The notes under the pieces were generated by a model that had not been told where the DNA came from, did not search any database, and worked only from the letters and a program-made list of their open reading frames with translations. From Gemmatimonadaceae bacterium (GTDB lineage Bacteria; Gemmatimonadota; Gemmatimonadetes; Gemmatimonadales; Gemmatimonadaceae): DNA of 64,000 bases. How positions within the stretch are numbered: the first letter of the stretch is position 1; each line of letters opens with the position of its first letter. Made by a program: the position numbers and the translations under genes. Shown in pieces: positions 27,625 to 36,441 of this stretch. The stretch is taken from positions 1-64,000 of the forward strand of contig JALHNZ010000010.1 in the NCBI GenBank assembly GCA_022843265.1, written 5' to 3'.

Positions 27625-30600
27625 TCAGAAGTTGAGGTTGACGGTGGTCACAAACTGACGGAGCTGCGGCAGCACATTCTGCTCCCACAGTCCGTATGAG
27701 CCACCGCGTGTACCACCATTGAACGACGCTTCCGGTTCAATGCCGGGGAAGCTCGTCCACAATCCGAGATTGCGACCTGCCAGTGTGATCGTCGCGCGCG
27801 ACGCCTTGAGTGTACGCGTGAGATTGCTTGGCAACGTGTAGGTAGCCGACAGTTCGCGGAAGCGCACGAAGTCGGAATCGGAGATGAGATGGTGCGTAAA
27901 GGCGGTACCACCCTGCACGGCGGCAATCAACGCCGGATCATACTCGGCCGGCACATAGAGTTCGCGGCAATGTGTAAACGCACCGCAGCGCACGCGGTAG
28001 TTGCCGTCAAGCTTCTTGTAGCCACCGCGATAATCGAAGAACGCGTTCACACGAAAGTTCTTGAAGATCGTGACGCCCGTAGCCAACGAACCTTCTGTTG
28101 TTGGCACCGAGTTGCCCAGGAAGACACGCGGTGCACCGGCGCAGGAGCGTGTACCACCGGCACCGTCATCACACAGAATATTGATGGCGCGACCCGTGGC
28201 CGGGTTGAACTCGGCGCTCACAATGCGACGATCAAACCAGGCGCCCGGCGCGTGACCGACGACGTGCATATTGCTGGACGAAATCGAGACCGTGTCGCCA
28301 GCGGCGCCCAGGCTCGCAATGTTGTATCGCGTATCGCTGCCACTCAGCGTGAAATCCAGACCGAAGTTTTCGCGATTGATTGCCTGATAGCGCAGCATCA
28401 TTTCAAAGCCTTTGCGATCAACGGTGCCCGCGTTAAACAACTGCTGACCCGGGAAACCCGCCGACGGTGCGGCCTGGCGTGACAGAATGGCGTCTGTGGT
28501 TGTGCCGGCAAAATATGTGGCTTCGATGCTGACACGATCACTGAACAATCCGGCGTCAAAACCCAGTTCGAGCTCCGTACTGCGTTCCGGTCCAAGATCC
28601 GGATTGCCGGCCGATGACGGTGTGAGGAAACCACCGGTTGCCGAGTAGGTGCGAATGGCGTCGAACGCGCCAGGCTGCAAACCGGACCCACCGTAACCCA
28701 CGCGCAAACGCAACTGGTCAACAAGGGACGGCAACTTGATAGAAGGCTCTTCGCTGATCACGTACGACGCACTCAACTTCGGATAACGCACAATGTCGAA
28801 GTTGGTGCCGAAGGCCGAGTTGTCGTCAGCGCGAATGGCGCCGGTCAGGAACAGACGATTGTTCCAGACGAGCTGCTGCTGAATGAAGCCGCCAACGGTA
28901 TTGTTTTCGAAGACTTCGTCGCCGTCAACGGTGCGCACGGCAGCCGCCGCGAGCGACGTGAGGCCGGCCGACGGGAATCCTGTAGCGCTCGCGGCCCGGG
29001 CAAGCGAGCGACGGCCGTAGAACTGGCCGCCCGCCGACGTGATGCTGCGGAGTGATGACGTCAGATCGAGTTCAACATTCGCGGCGTAGTCAAACGTGCT
29101 GTAGGTGACGCTTCGTGTTGAAATGGCCATGCTGCCGTTCGTCGGCGCCGCCAATCCCGCGAACGACGGGAACGTGCCACCGAGCACGTCGTCGCGTGGC
29201 GACAACGTCTGATTGTCTTCGGACAGCTGATCCACACCGAGGATCAATCGCTGGTTAAACCACTTGCTTGCGCGGTTGGACACCGTGACGCTGCCGGTGA
29301 ATCGACCGGCGTCCTGAAAAATGTTGTACGCATCGTAGTACACATCGGGTGGACCGCTTCGGAAACCAAGCTGAGGATTTCCGGGCGAATCGAGCGTCGA
29401 AGCACCGCTGCCACTCCGCGTGTACAGGAACTGCGGTGAGGAAAATTGCGTGGCCCACGTGGCGCCGCCGCCGCCGGACTCATACGGCAAGTACGTACGT
29501 CCGGTCGTGTAACCAACCGACGTTTGCACATCCCACTTCTCGTTCATCACCGCGCTCAGGTTCACGCGCAGGTTCGTGCGATGCAACCGATTGACCGGCT
29601 CGGCGCCTTGATTCTCCTGGTAGCCGCCACCGACGTAGTAGCGCAGCACGTTGGTGCCGCCGCTCACGCTCATCTGCAGATCCTGCAAAAGCCCTGCTTC
29701 AAAGATCTCGCGGCCGTAGCGCGATTTCAGCGAGTCGTTGAGTTGCGACGTGGAGATCGACGTCAGCGTGGTATCGCGTCCGCCGCCCGGTCGCGCGGTA
29801 ATGATCAACCCGAAGTTGTCATCGTAGATATCGCGCCAGCCGGGTACCCAGTTGTTGCCCATGCGGAACGTGGTGTTCCACGTAGGCCGCCCCGCAGCAC
29901 CGCGCTTGGTGACAATCTGAATCACACCGTTGGACGCTTCCGTACCATACAGCGTGGCTGCGGCGGGACCCTTGATAATTTCCAGGCTCTCGATGTCGTC
30001 GGGATTGAAGTCGTTCCACCGAGAAATCGACGCCGATCCAAACGCCTGGTTCGACGGCCCGCTCGCTTGCGTGTTGTCCACGCGAACGCCGTCTACATAA
30101 ATGAGCGGATTGTTCGACAGCGAGAGCGACGAGGCGCCGCGCACACGAATACGTGCACCCGTACCAACCTGACCCGAACTCGCAATCACGCTGACACCGC
30201 TGGCGCGGCCGTTAAGCAAGTCCTGAAAGCTGTTGATCGGTTGCGTGGCTACAATCTCGGCGGCATTGACTGTGGTCACCGCGTTGCCGATGGCGCGCTT
30301 TTCCGTGACGCCAACCGTGCCCGTGGTCACGACCTGATTCAGCTCGAGGGCGCGCTCTGATAGGACAATCCGCACATCGGCGGCACCGATCGTACTGGCA
30401 ATCGTTCGCGGCTGGTAGCCGATGCGGCGAATCGTCAGCTGAACAGAGCCGGAGCCAGTGATGCCGGCGAGTCTGAATCGACCACCGCCATCTGAGGTGG
30501 TACCAACCGTTTGTCCCTCGATACCGATCTGCGCATCGCTGATAGGACTACCACGATCATTAACAACCGTTCCGGCAATCACGCCGGTGGATTGTGCTTC

Positions 30601-30672
30601 GAGCGTTGGCGGTGGCGCGAACAGCATGAGCAACGCGCCAACCGCAGCGAACAACCATCGACTGACTGGCAT
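27625..30672 (-). CDS. SusC/RagA-type TonB-dependent outer-membrane transporter
   Basis: 1015 residues from the ATG at 30672, with GGAGG 7 bases upstream. Signal peptide ending LEAQ, then a carboxypeptidase-regulatory-like domain (GVIAGTVVNDRGSPISDAQIGIEG..), a plug domain (NSFQDLLNGRASGVSVIASSGQVGTGARIRVRGASSLSLSNNPLIYVDGVRVDN) and a large barrel ending VTTVNLNF. The plug segment SLEIIKGPAAATLYGTEASNGVIQIVTKRG is the SusC signature. It imports a SusD-bound ligand with TonB energy. A 9-bp-stem hairpin lies in the leader. Confidence 0.94.
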   Translation of the reverse strand: MPVSRWLFAAVGALLMLFAPPPTLEAQSTGVIAGTVVNDRGSPISDAQIGIEGQTVGTTSDGGGRFRLAGITGSGSVQLTIRRIGYQPRTIASTIGAADVRIVLSERALELNQVVTTGTVGVTEKRAIGNAVTTVNAAEIVATQPINSFQDLLNGRASGVSVIASSGQVGTGARIRVRGASSLSLSNNPLIYVDGVRVDNTQASGPSNQAFGSASISRWNDFNPDDIESLEIIKGPAAATLYGTEASNGVIQIVTKRGAAGRPTWNTTFRMGNNWVPGWRDIYDDNFGLIITARPGGGRDTTLTSISTSQLNDSLKSRYGREIFEAGLLQDLQMSVSGGTNVLRYYVGGGYQENQGAEPVNRLHRTNLRVNLSAVMNEKWDVQTSVGYTTGRTYLPYESGGGGATWATQFSSPQFLYTRSGSGASTLDSPGNPQLGFRSGPPDVYYDAYNIFQDAGRFTGSVTVSNRASKWFNQRLILGVDQLSEDNQTLSPRDDVLGGTFPSFAGLAAPTNGSMAISTRSVTYSTFDYAANVELDLTSSLRSITSAGGQFYGRRSLARAASATGFPSAGLTSLAAAAVRTVDGDEVFENNTVGGFIQQQLVWNNRLFLTGAIRADDNSAFGTNFDIVRYPKLSASYVISEEPSIKLPSLVDQLRLRVGYGGSGLQPGAFDAIRTYSATGGFLTPSSAGNPDLGPERSTELELGFDAGLFSDRVSIEATYFAGTTTDAILSRQAAPSAGFPGQQLFNAGTVDRKGFEMMLRYQAINRENFGLDFTLSGSDTRYNIASLGAAGDTVSISSSNMHVVGHAPGAWFDRRIVSAEFNPATGRAINILCDDGAGGTRSCAGAPRVFLGNSVPTTEGSLATGVTIFKNFRVNAFFDYRGGYKKLDGNYRVRCGAFTHCRELYVPAEYDPALIAAVQGGTAFTHHLISDSDFVRFRELSATYTLPSNLTRTLKASRATITLAGRNLGLWTSFPGIEPEASFNGGTRGGSYGLWEQNVLPQLRQFVTTVNLNF

Positions 30673-30703
30673 CACGAGCCTCCAAGGGAGACAAAGATCC
30701 GAG

Positions 30704-30730
30704 GCGCACACCGGGAGAGGGGGTGTGCGC
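30704..30730 (-). promoter_or_regulatory. Hairpin in the susC leader
   Basis: A perfect 9-bp stem (GCGCACACC / GGTGTGCGC) with a 9-base purine-rich loop lies 32-58 bases upstream of the susC ATG. It could act in mRNA stability or attenuation. No poly-T follows directly, so it is not a simple terminator. Confidence 0.4.
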
Positions 30731-30796
30731 TGGCGACGTGGTGATCAATTCGTGTCCGAATCGATACACGCCTTTCGTGACGGCATATTGCGAGCG

Positions 30797-30822
30797 AAAA
30801 AATCCCCGCGCAAGAGGGGTTT
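30797..30822 (-). terminator. Rho-independent terminator of the acyl-CoA dehydrogenase gene
   Basis: On the minus strand a short GC stem (CCCC/GGGG with flanking AA/TT) is followed by six T residues, starting within 20 bases of the stop at 30825. Confidence 0.65.
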
Positions 30823-30824
30823 CT

Positions 30825-32060
30825 CTACTTGAACGCGTTCAGTCCCGTGATGGCCTGTCCAAGAATCAACGAATGCACGTCGTGCGTGCCTTCGTAGGTG
30901 TATACGCTCTCGAGATTCGCCATGTGCCGCATGGCCGCGTACTCAGCGAGAATACCGTTGCCGCCCAGCAACCGACGAGTTTCGCGCGCGGCCTCCGTGG
31001 CGATGTGCACGTTATTGCGCTTGGCCAACGACACTTGCACGGGCGTGAAGTTGCCGGCGTCTTTGAGTCGTCCGAGATGCAGCGCCACGAGCTGACCCTT
31101 CACGATTTCGGTCAACATGTCAGCGAGACGCACCTGCTGAATCTGAAAGCCGCCGATCGGCCTGTCGAACATGACGCGATTCTTCGCGTACGACACCGCT
31201 TCTTCGAAGCACGCCAGGGCCGCGCCGAGCACGCCCCACGAGATGCCGTAGCGCGCCTGCGTCAGACACATCAGTGGGCTCTTGAGGCCGCCTGAGTTCG
31301 GCAGCAGTGCGTTGGCGGCCACGTGCACGTCCTCAAAGACCAGCTCGCTTGTCACACTGGCTCGCAGAGAAAGCTTGCCTTTCGTTTCCTTGACGCTGAA
31401 TCCTGGCGTATCGGTGTGCACAATGAACCCACGAATCGACTTGTCGCTGTCACCGTCTTCGGTTTTTGCCCAGACGATCGCGATGTCGGCCATGTTGCCA
31501 TTTGTAATCCACATCTTGCCGCCGTTGATAATCCACGAGCCGTCGGGCTGCTGACGCGCGCGCGTGATCATTCCCGAGGGATTTGATCCGTAATCCGATT
31601 CGGTCAGGCCAAAGCAGCCAATCAACTCCGCTTTCGCGAGACGCGGCAAATACGTGCGGCGCTGTTCCTCGCTACCGAACGCAAAGATCGGATACATCAC
31701 AAGTGCGCCCTGCACTGACGCAAACGAGCGAATACCCGAGTCACCGCGCTCGAGCTCCTGCATGATCAACCCGTACGCAACGCTCGAGAGGCCGGCGCAG
31801 CCATACTCCTCCGGCAGCGACGAACCGAGCAAGCCCATCTCGGCCATTTCCGGAATGAGCTCCGCCGGAAAACGTCCATCGACGTAACACTGTCCGATGA
31901 TCGGAATAATTTTTTCGTCAACGAATGCACGCACTGTGTCACGAATCGCGCGCTCTTCTTCGGTCAGGGCCGCGTCAATGTTGAACAGGTCCGCCGCGTG
32001 CGCGGACAGTTCGACCGATGGAAGCGCCGGAATTGGATCGGAAAGTGTGTCGAACGACAT
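30825..32060 (-). CDS. Acyl-CoA dehydrogenase, glutaryl-CoA dehydrogenase type
   Basis: 411 residues from the ATG at 32060, with GAGG about 8 bases upstream; the open frame beyond it has no homology. The segment SGIRSFASVQGALVMYPIFAFGSEEQR closely follows glutaryl-CoA dehydrogenase, and Arg111 aligns with the residue that holds the substrate carboxylate. Catalytic base E390 lies in YTYEGTHDVHSLILG; FAD contacts are seen in GCFGLTESDYGSN and RLLGGNGI. It would oxidise and decarboxylate glutaryl-CoA in lysine or tryptophan breakdown and pass electrons to the ETF coded at 24362-26103. Confidence 0.88.
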   Translation of the reverse strand: MSFDTLSDPIPALPSVELSAHAADLFNIDAALTEEERAIRDTVRAFVDEKIIPIIGQCYVDGRFPAELIPEMAEMGLLGSSLPEEYGCAGLSSVAYGLIMQELERGDSGIRSFASVQGALVMYPIFAFGSEEQRRTYLPRLAKAELIGCFGLTESDYGSNPSGMITRARQQPDGSWIINGGKMWITNGNMADIAIVWAKTEDGDSDKSIRGFIVHTDTPGFSVKETKGKLSLRASVTSELVFEDVHVAANALLPNSGGLKSPLMCLTQARYGISWGVLGAALACFEEAVSYAKNRVMFDRPIGGFQIQQVRLADMLTEIVKGQLVALHLGRLKDAGNFTPVQVSLAKRNNVHIATEAARETRRLLGGNGILAEYAAMRHMANLESVYTYEGTHDVHSLILGQAITGLNAFK

Positions 32061-32273
32061 AGAAAACCCTCGCAGTGGAGCCCAAACTCGGGGCAAGGAA
32101 GCTGGCGGAATATAGCCGGACACGAGCGGAGTTGTTGCGGCTGAGCTCGCCGTTGGCGTTTCAGAGCTCGGGTCTGTATTTCCCACGCACGCGGTTGTCC
32201 CGCGGCCCGCTCCATTGGGCGCGTGCTTCGGCACGTTGCATCACGTGTTCACTTCCCTTCTCTGGCCCTCGAT

Positions 32274-34823
32274 ATGTCTCGACGCATTGGCCCTCTCTCG
32301 CGACTCCGGCACTTCGTCGCACTCTCCCTTCTGACCGTTGCCGCTGCCTGCGGCGGCAGCGACGATCCAACGCCGCCGCCCACCCCAACGCCTGGCACCC
32401 TCGCGGTCGCCGTTGCCGCTGGCACCGGCTCAGCGGTCACCGGCACCTCGGCGACGGTCGCCGTGAACATCACGCGCGGTGGCAGCTTTACCGGTGCGGT
32501 CACACTGGCGGCAGAAGGCGTGCCTGCCGGCGTCACGGCAACATTTACGCCCGCGTCGCTGCCCACAGGCACCTCGAGCAGCTCGCTCGCCTTGGCGGTG
32601 GCCGCCAACGCGGCCGCGGGCACGTATCCGATCACGATTCGTGCGACGGGCGCGTCGGTTACCGCAGCCACCACCACGTTTACGCTCACGGTGACAGTCC
32701 CGCAGACGCCTGCATTTACCCTCACGGCCACGCCGGCTGCGGTGTCTGTCGTTGCTGGTCAATCCGGCACGTCGCAGATCGCGGTGGCTCGCTCAGGCGG
32801 ATTCACAGGGAATGTGCAGCTCACGCTCGAAAATGCACCGACGGGAGTCACAGGTACCTTCACACCGAATCCTGCGACCACCGCACCGGCCGCGCTGGCG
32901 CTGGCCGTCGCGGCGAACACGGCACCGGGCGCGTACACGCTGACCGTACGCGGGACGGGCACCGGGGCCGCCGCAACGGCCACGATTGCACTGACCGTAA
33001 CCGCCCCGGCGCCAGTGCCGACACTGTCGCTCACGATCGCACCTGCAGCCGTCACGATTACGCAAGCGCAGCAGAGTGCGGCGCTGCCGATTGTGGTCAC
33101 ACGTGGCGGTGGGCTTACGGGCAACGTGCAGATGGCGCTGGAAGGGGCCCCAACAGGTGTGACGGGCGTCTTCACGCCGAATCCGGCAACGGGTTCGAGT
33201 ACGCAGCTCGTGGTGAGCGTGGCGCAGACGACGGCCGCGGGCACGTACAACCTGGTGGTGCGCGGTACCGTTGGCACTGTCACAAGCACGACCGCGCTGA
33301 CGCTGACAGTCACCGCGGCCAGCCTCGGTGATTTTGTCATCAATGTCAGTCCGTCAACGGTCACGCTCACGGCGGGACAGACCGCGATTACCACCGTCAA
33401 CATTGCTCGCAGTGGTGGCTTTACTGGCGCGGTGAATCTCACCGCGACGGGACTGCCGGCGGGTGTGACGGCGAACTTTGTGCCGGCTTCCGCGACAGGC
33501 ACGCAGGCACAGCTCAGCATTACGGCGGCAGCGAATGCAGCGGCGGGCAACGTCACCGTTGTCGTTCGCGGCAACGCCACCGGACTTGTTGAACGCACGA
33601 CCAATCTTGGTATCACCGTGCAGTCGGCGCCGGTGCCTGGCACGGGGAACGTGACGTTCCGATTCTGCGATCCCGAGCGATTCCCGCTGTGGTTTGCATT
33701 CCGTGATGGTGCGAATGGAACGTGGACTCGCGTGCTGCCTGGTGCGAATCAGACGTATCAGTTCAACATCAGCGAGAACGTGGGCTCGATCGCCGTCGTG
33801 CAACCGCTTGAGGGCGGCGCGACATCCACGTTCATCTTCCAGATGTCACGGGCAGAGCTCATCACGAACGGTCTGGCCGAATGTGATGCGAATCCGAACA
33901 CCAAAACGGTGAACGGCACGTTTGCGGGGCTCAGTGCAGGGCAACAGGGTTACGTGGGTTTGGCCGGCATCCTCGGCCAGGTCACGTTCCCAACCACTTC
34001 GTTCACGCTGAATGACGTCGATGACCGGGTCACGGATCTGATCGCTGCACGCGTTGGCATCGACCTCAACACGTTCGCGTTTGTGCCCGATCGGTTCCTG
34101 CTGCGCCGCAACGTGAACCCAGCAGCGGGCAGCACGATGCCGGTGATCGACTTCAATAGCGCCGACGCGTTTGCGCCTGCAACGGCAACCTACACGCTGG
34201 CCAATGCCGGCTCGGACATCATAAACGTCACGGGCGGATTCTTCACGGCGAACGGCGCGGCAGGCTTCTTTACGCTTCCCGCAACGGGTGGCGGCAACTC
34301 GCGCCCGGTCTATGGAATTCCTTTTGCTCGCACTCAGGCCGGTGACCTGCATCAGGTGCAGGCTATCGCGGTTTCGAGTACTGGCGGCACCTCTGGCACG
34401 GCGCGCGGTGTCACGCAGTACAATCGCGAACTGCAGAACCGCACCGTCACCCTTGGGGCGAACCTGAACGCGCCGACATTCTCTACACTCGCCAGCGCGC
34501 CGTACCAGCGCTATCGCGCGACCGGACAGTTCCAGACGGAGTACAATGCCGAGTTGACCGTCTCCTATCAGCAGACAACGGGCAACGGGCGCGGCTGGAC
34601 CATCTATGCCACCGCCGCGTTTCTCGGCGGCGGTGCGTCGTACACGCTCGACCTGCCAGATCTCTCCGGCGTGGTCGGGTTTAACACTGCGTGGGGATTG
34701 CAGGCCGGTGCGGCGACGCAGTACTCCGCGTCCGCCTCCCGTCTGGAGAATGTGCCGGGCTCTGGACGCATCGATGAGAACTACCGTCTCATCTTCGCCT
34801 CACGCTTCGGCAACGTGCCGTGA
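32274..34823 (+). CDS. Surface lipoprotein with four Ig-like repeats and a unique C-terminal domain
   Basis: 849 residues from the ATG at 32274. Signal peptide with lipobox ending AAAC26. A Pro/Thr linker (DPTPPPTPTP) leads to four tandem Ig-like domains of about 98 residues (42-143, 146-244, 250-347, 353-450), each with the pattern GGxTGxVxLxxxGxPxGVTxxFxPxxxT and A-A-G-T-Y. The remaining 400 residues (from NVTFRFCDPERFPLWFAFRDG) form a beta-rich domain I do not recognise, with two cysteines. Composition is very rich in Ala, Thr, Gly and Val. Probably a surface adhesin or stalk. Divergent from the acyl-CoA dehydrogenase. Confidence 0.85.
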   Translation: MSRRIGPLSRLRHFVALSLLTVAAACGGSDDPTPPPTPTPGTLAVAVAAGTGSAVTGTSATVAVNITRGGSFTGAVTLAAEGVPAGVTATFTPASLPTGTSSSSLALAVAANAAAGTYPITIRATGASVTAATTTFTLTVTVPQTPAFTLTATPAAVSVVAGQSGTSQIAVARSGGFTGNVQLTLENAPTGVTGTFTPNPATTAPAALALAVAANTAPGAYTLTVRGTGTGAAATATIALTVTAPAPVPTLSLTIAPAAVTITQAQQSAALPIVVTRGGGLTGNVQMALEGAPTGVTGVFTPNPATGSSTQLVVSVAQTTAAGTYNLVVRGTVGTVTSTTALTLTVTAASLGDFVINVSPSTVTLTAGQTAITTVNIARSGGFTGAVNLTATGLPAGVTANFVPASATGTQAQLSITAAANAAAGNVTVVVRGNATGLVERTTNLGITVQSAPVPGTGNVTFRFCDPERFPLWFAFRDGANGTWTRVLPGANQTYQFNISENVGSIAVVQPLEGGATSTFIFQMSRAELITNGLAECDANPNTKTVNGTFAGLSAGQQGYVGLAGILGQVTFPTTSFTLNDVDDRVTDLIAARVGIDLNTFAFVPDRFLLRRNVNPAAGSTMPVIDFNSADAFAPATATYTLANAGSDIINVTGGFFTANGAAGFFTLPATGGGNSRPVYGIPFARTQAGDLHQVQAIAVSSTGGTSGTARGVTQYNRELQNRTVTLGANLNAPTFSTLASAPYQRYRATGQFQTEYNAELTVSYQQTTGNGRGWTIYATAAFLGGGASYTLDLPDLSGVVGFNTAWGLQAGAATQYSASASRLENVPGSGRIDENYRLIFASRFGNVP
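32397..33623 (+). repeat. Four tandem Ig-like coding repeats
   Basis: The coding sequence for residues 42-450 consists of four diverged copies of about 295 bases. Copies 2 and 3 are most alike (GNVQLTLENAPTGVTGTFTPNPAT and GNVQMALEGAPTGVTGVFTPNPAT). Confidence 0.8.
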
Positions 34824-34837
34824 GCTGAGTGAACAAA

Positions 34838-34873
34838 AGCCCGCCGCGCGGTTATCCCACCGCGCGGCGGGCT
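34838..34873 (-). terminator. Strong terminator whose loop holds the SprT-like stop codon
   Basis: A perfect 14-bp GC-rich stem (34838-34851 with 34860-34873) has an 8-base loop containing the stop codon at 34852-34854. On the minus strand it is followed by TTTTG. It also sits 15 bases after the Ig-protein stop and may serve both convergent genes. Confidence 0.85.
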
Positions 34874-35733
34874 CTCGGCAGGACTCCCACCTCTTTCGCC
34901 TTCTTGCGAAACGATGGGCCGTGATCCAGCGGACGTGCGGTTTCGTCTTGCCACTGATGCACCATCTCGTGCAGCAACGTGTGCATGGTTTCGGCCCATC
35001 CATCGCGGCGCAAATGCCGCCGACTCAACACAATCTCGGAACCGGGACCGTCTTCACCGGCGGGACTGTAGTGTCCGAGCCGCGTTTTCATGCGGCCAGA
35101 CAAACGCACCGGAATGCGTGACAACGCGCCGCCAAAGTGCTGCGCATTGAACTCCGCATGTGCGTCGGCGAGGCGAGCCAGCAGCGGTGCATCACCAGGT
35201 CGCACCGGCTCCTCGCGCCTGACGGCGGCCGGTCGATCGACCGGATGCGCGAGAATCACATCGCGCGCCGCAAAACGTGCCGCACGCGTTCGTGCCGTGG
35301 CAAACGTGACCACCGCACGCAGTACTTCCTCCGGCGCATTGGCGTAGCCTTCGTGCAAGCGCAGCGTGCGGCCCATGACCGAGACCATGACACGACGCGT
35401 GCGCATGAGCACGATGGTGTCCACAGTGCGCAGGCCAAGTGTGTGCAGACGATGTAGCAGCATCGCACTCTGTGCGCGGCGTGCGGCGGTTCCGCGCGAC
35501 GGCCGCGCACGAGATGCTGGCGACTCGTCGGGGGTCACGCGTGGCCCCACGCTCGCATCGGCCGTGTTGGAGGAGATGCGATCGAGGGACGCTGGCGCAT
35601 CAGGCGCGGAAGCGTCAACTGTTGAGGCGGGCGCAAAGAAATCGAAGCCGAGCTGCGCTTCGCTGACCGCATCATTCATTGCCACGCGTCCGCGCGCAGC
35701 CAGTCGCTTCACGGCGCCAAACATATCAAGCAT
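34852..35733 (-). CDS. SprT-like zinc metalloprotease
   Basis: About 293 residues from the ATG at 35733 (a TTG five codons earlier is also open). The C-terminal SprT-like domain starts near LLARLADAHAEFNAQHFGGALSRIPVRLSGRMKTRLGHYSP, and the zinc site is LLHEMVHQWQD with a third His in DHGPSF. The N-terminal half is disordered and then forms an alpha/beta segment (MLLHRLHTLGLRTVDTIVLMRTRRVMVSVMGRTLRLHEGY). Relatives include SprT and the DNA-protein crosslink protease Spartan; the substrate here is unknown. Its last codons form one arm of a terminator. Confidence 0.85.
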   Translation of the reverse strand: MLDMFGAVKRLAARGRVAMNDAVSEAQLGFDFFAPASTVDASAPDAPASLDRISSNTADASVGPRVTPDESPASRARPSRGTAARRAQSAMLLHRLHTLGLRTVDTIVLMRTRRVMVSVMGRTLRLHEGYANAPEEVLRAVVTFATARTRAARFAARDVILAHPVDRPAAVRREEPVRPGDAPLLARLADAHAEFNAQHFGGALSRIPVRLSGRMKTRLGHYSPAGEDGPGSEIVLSRRHLRRDGWAETMHTLLHEMVHQWQDETARPLDHGPSFRKKAKEVGVLPRARRAVG

Positions 35734-35778
35734 GGCGAATGATGCCAACGCGTAGTGGCTCGGCGCCAGTGCGACGAT

Positions 35779-36441
35779 TCAGCGCGGCGCCGTTGCCGCC
35801 TGCGAGACGATTGCTCGTGCGGCGAGGATCTGGTCTTCGATAATCGTGTGTGGCAGCCCGGGGTACACACGCAGATCAACGGTGGCACCCAAACGCTGCA
35901 TGACCTCGGCACTTTCCCTGCTGCGAGAGACGGGAATGTGGGCATCCTGATCACCCACGCCAATGAACACTGGCGTGCCGTCGAATGAACCGGCATAGTC
36001 CCGTGGCGTACCGTCCGGGCCAATGAGGCCGCCAGCAAACGCAATCACTCCGCCGTAACGTGTGGCGTTGCGCGCGGCGTATTCGAGCGCGAGACACGCG
36101 CCCTGCGAGAAACCGGCAAGTACAATGCGTTCGGCCGGAATGCCTGCGGCAATCACCTGTTCCACCGTGCGATGCACAAAGGCCAACGCCGACGTGAGCC
36201 ACGGTTCGTTGTTGGCGAGTGGCTGCATGAAACGATCGGGATACCAGGCGTTATTCGCGGCGTCAGGGCCGAGCCACGCGACGTGCGGCACGTTGATTTC
36301 GTGCGCGAGCGGAAGAATATCCTGCGCATCCGCACCGCGTCCGTGCAGGATGATTACTGCGGCGTGCGCGTCGGCAAGCGACGATCCAAGTGTCAGGACC
36401 GGCTGCGCGCTGTGCGGATCGAGCGGAGTACGCGTGTTCAT
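35779..36441 (-). CDS. mhqD: Alpha/beta hydrolase, MhqD-like carboxylesterase
   Basis: 220 residues. Oxyanion motif VIILHGRGADAQDIL, nucleophile elbow GFSQGACLALEYAA, then acid and base in GVGDQDAHIP and YPGLPHTI. This is the phospholipase/carboxylesterase family that includes Bacillus MhqD and YodD. It overlaps the dioxygenase gene by 4 bases, and that pairing (MhqO with MhqD) is known from quinone-stress operons. The symbol is used on the strength of both similarity and pairing. Confidence 0.82.
   Translation of the reverse strand: MNTRTPLDPHSAQPVLTLGSSLADAHAAVIILHGRGADAQDILPLAHEINVPHVAWLGPDAANNAWYPDRFMQPLANNEPWLTSALAFVHRTVEQVIAAGIPAERIVLAGFSQGACLALEYAARNATRYGGVIAFAGGLIGPDGTPRDYAGSFDGTPVFIGVGDQDAHIPVSRSRESAEVMQRLGATVDLRVYPGLPHTIIEDQILAARAIVSQAATAPR

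Noticed and set aside
32075-33331. A 418-codon open frame on the + strand in another frame of the Ig gene
   Set aside because: It is very rich in Arg, His and Cys and out of frame with the clear Ig repeats and lipobox.
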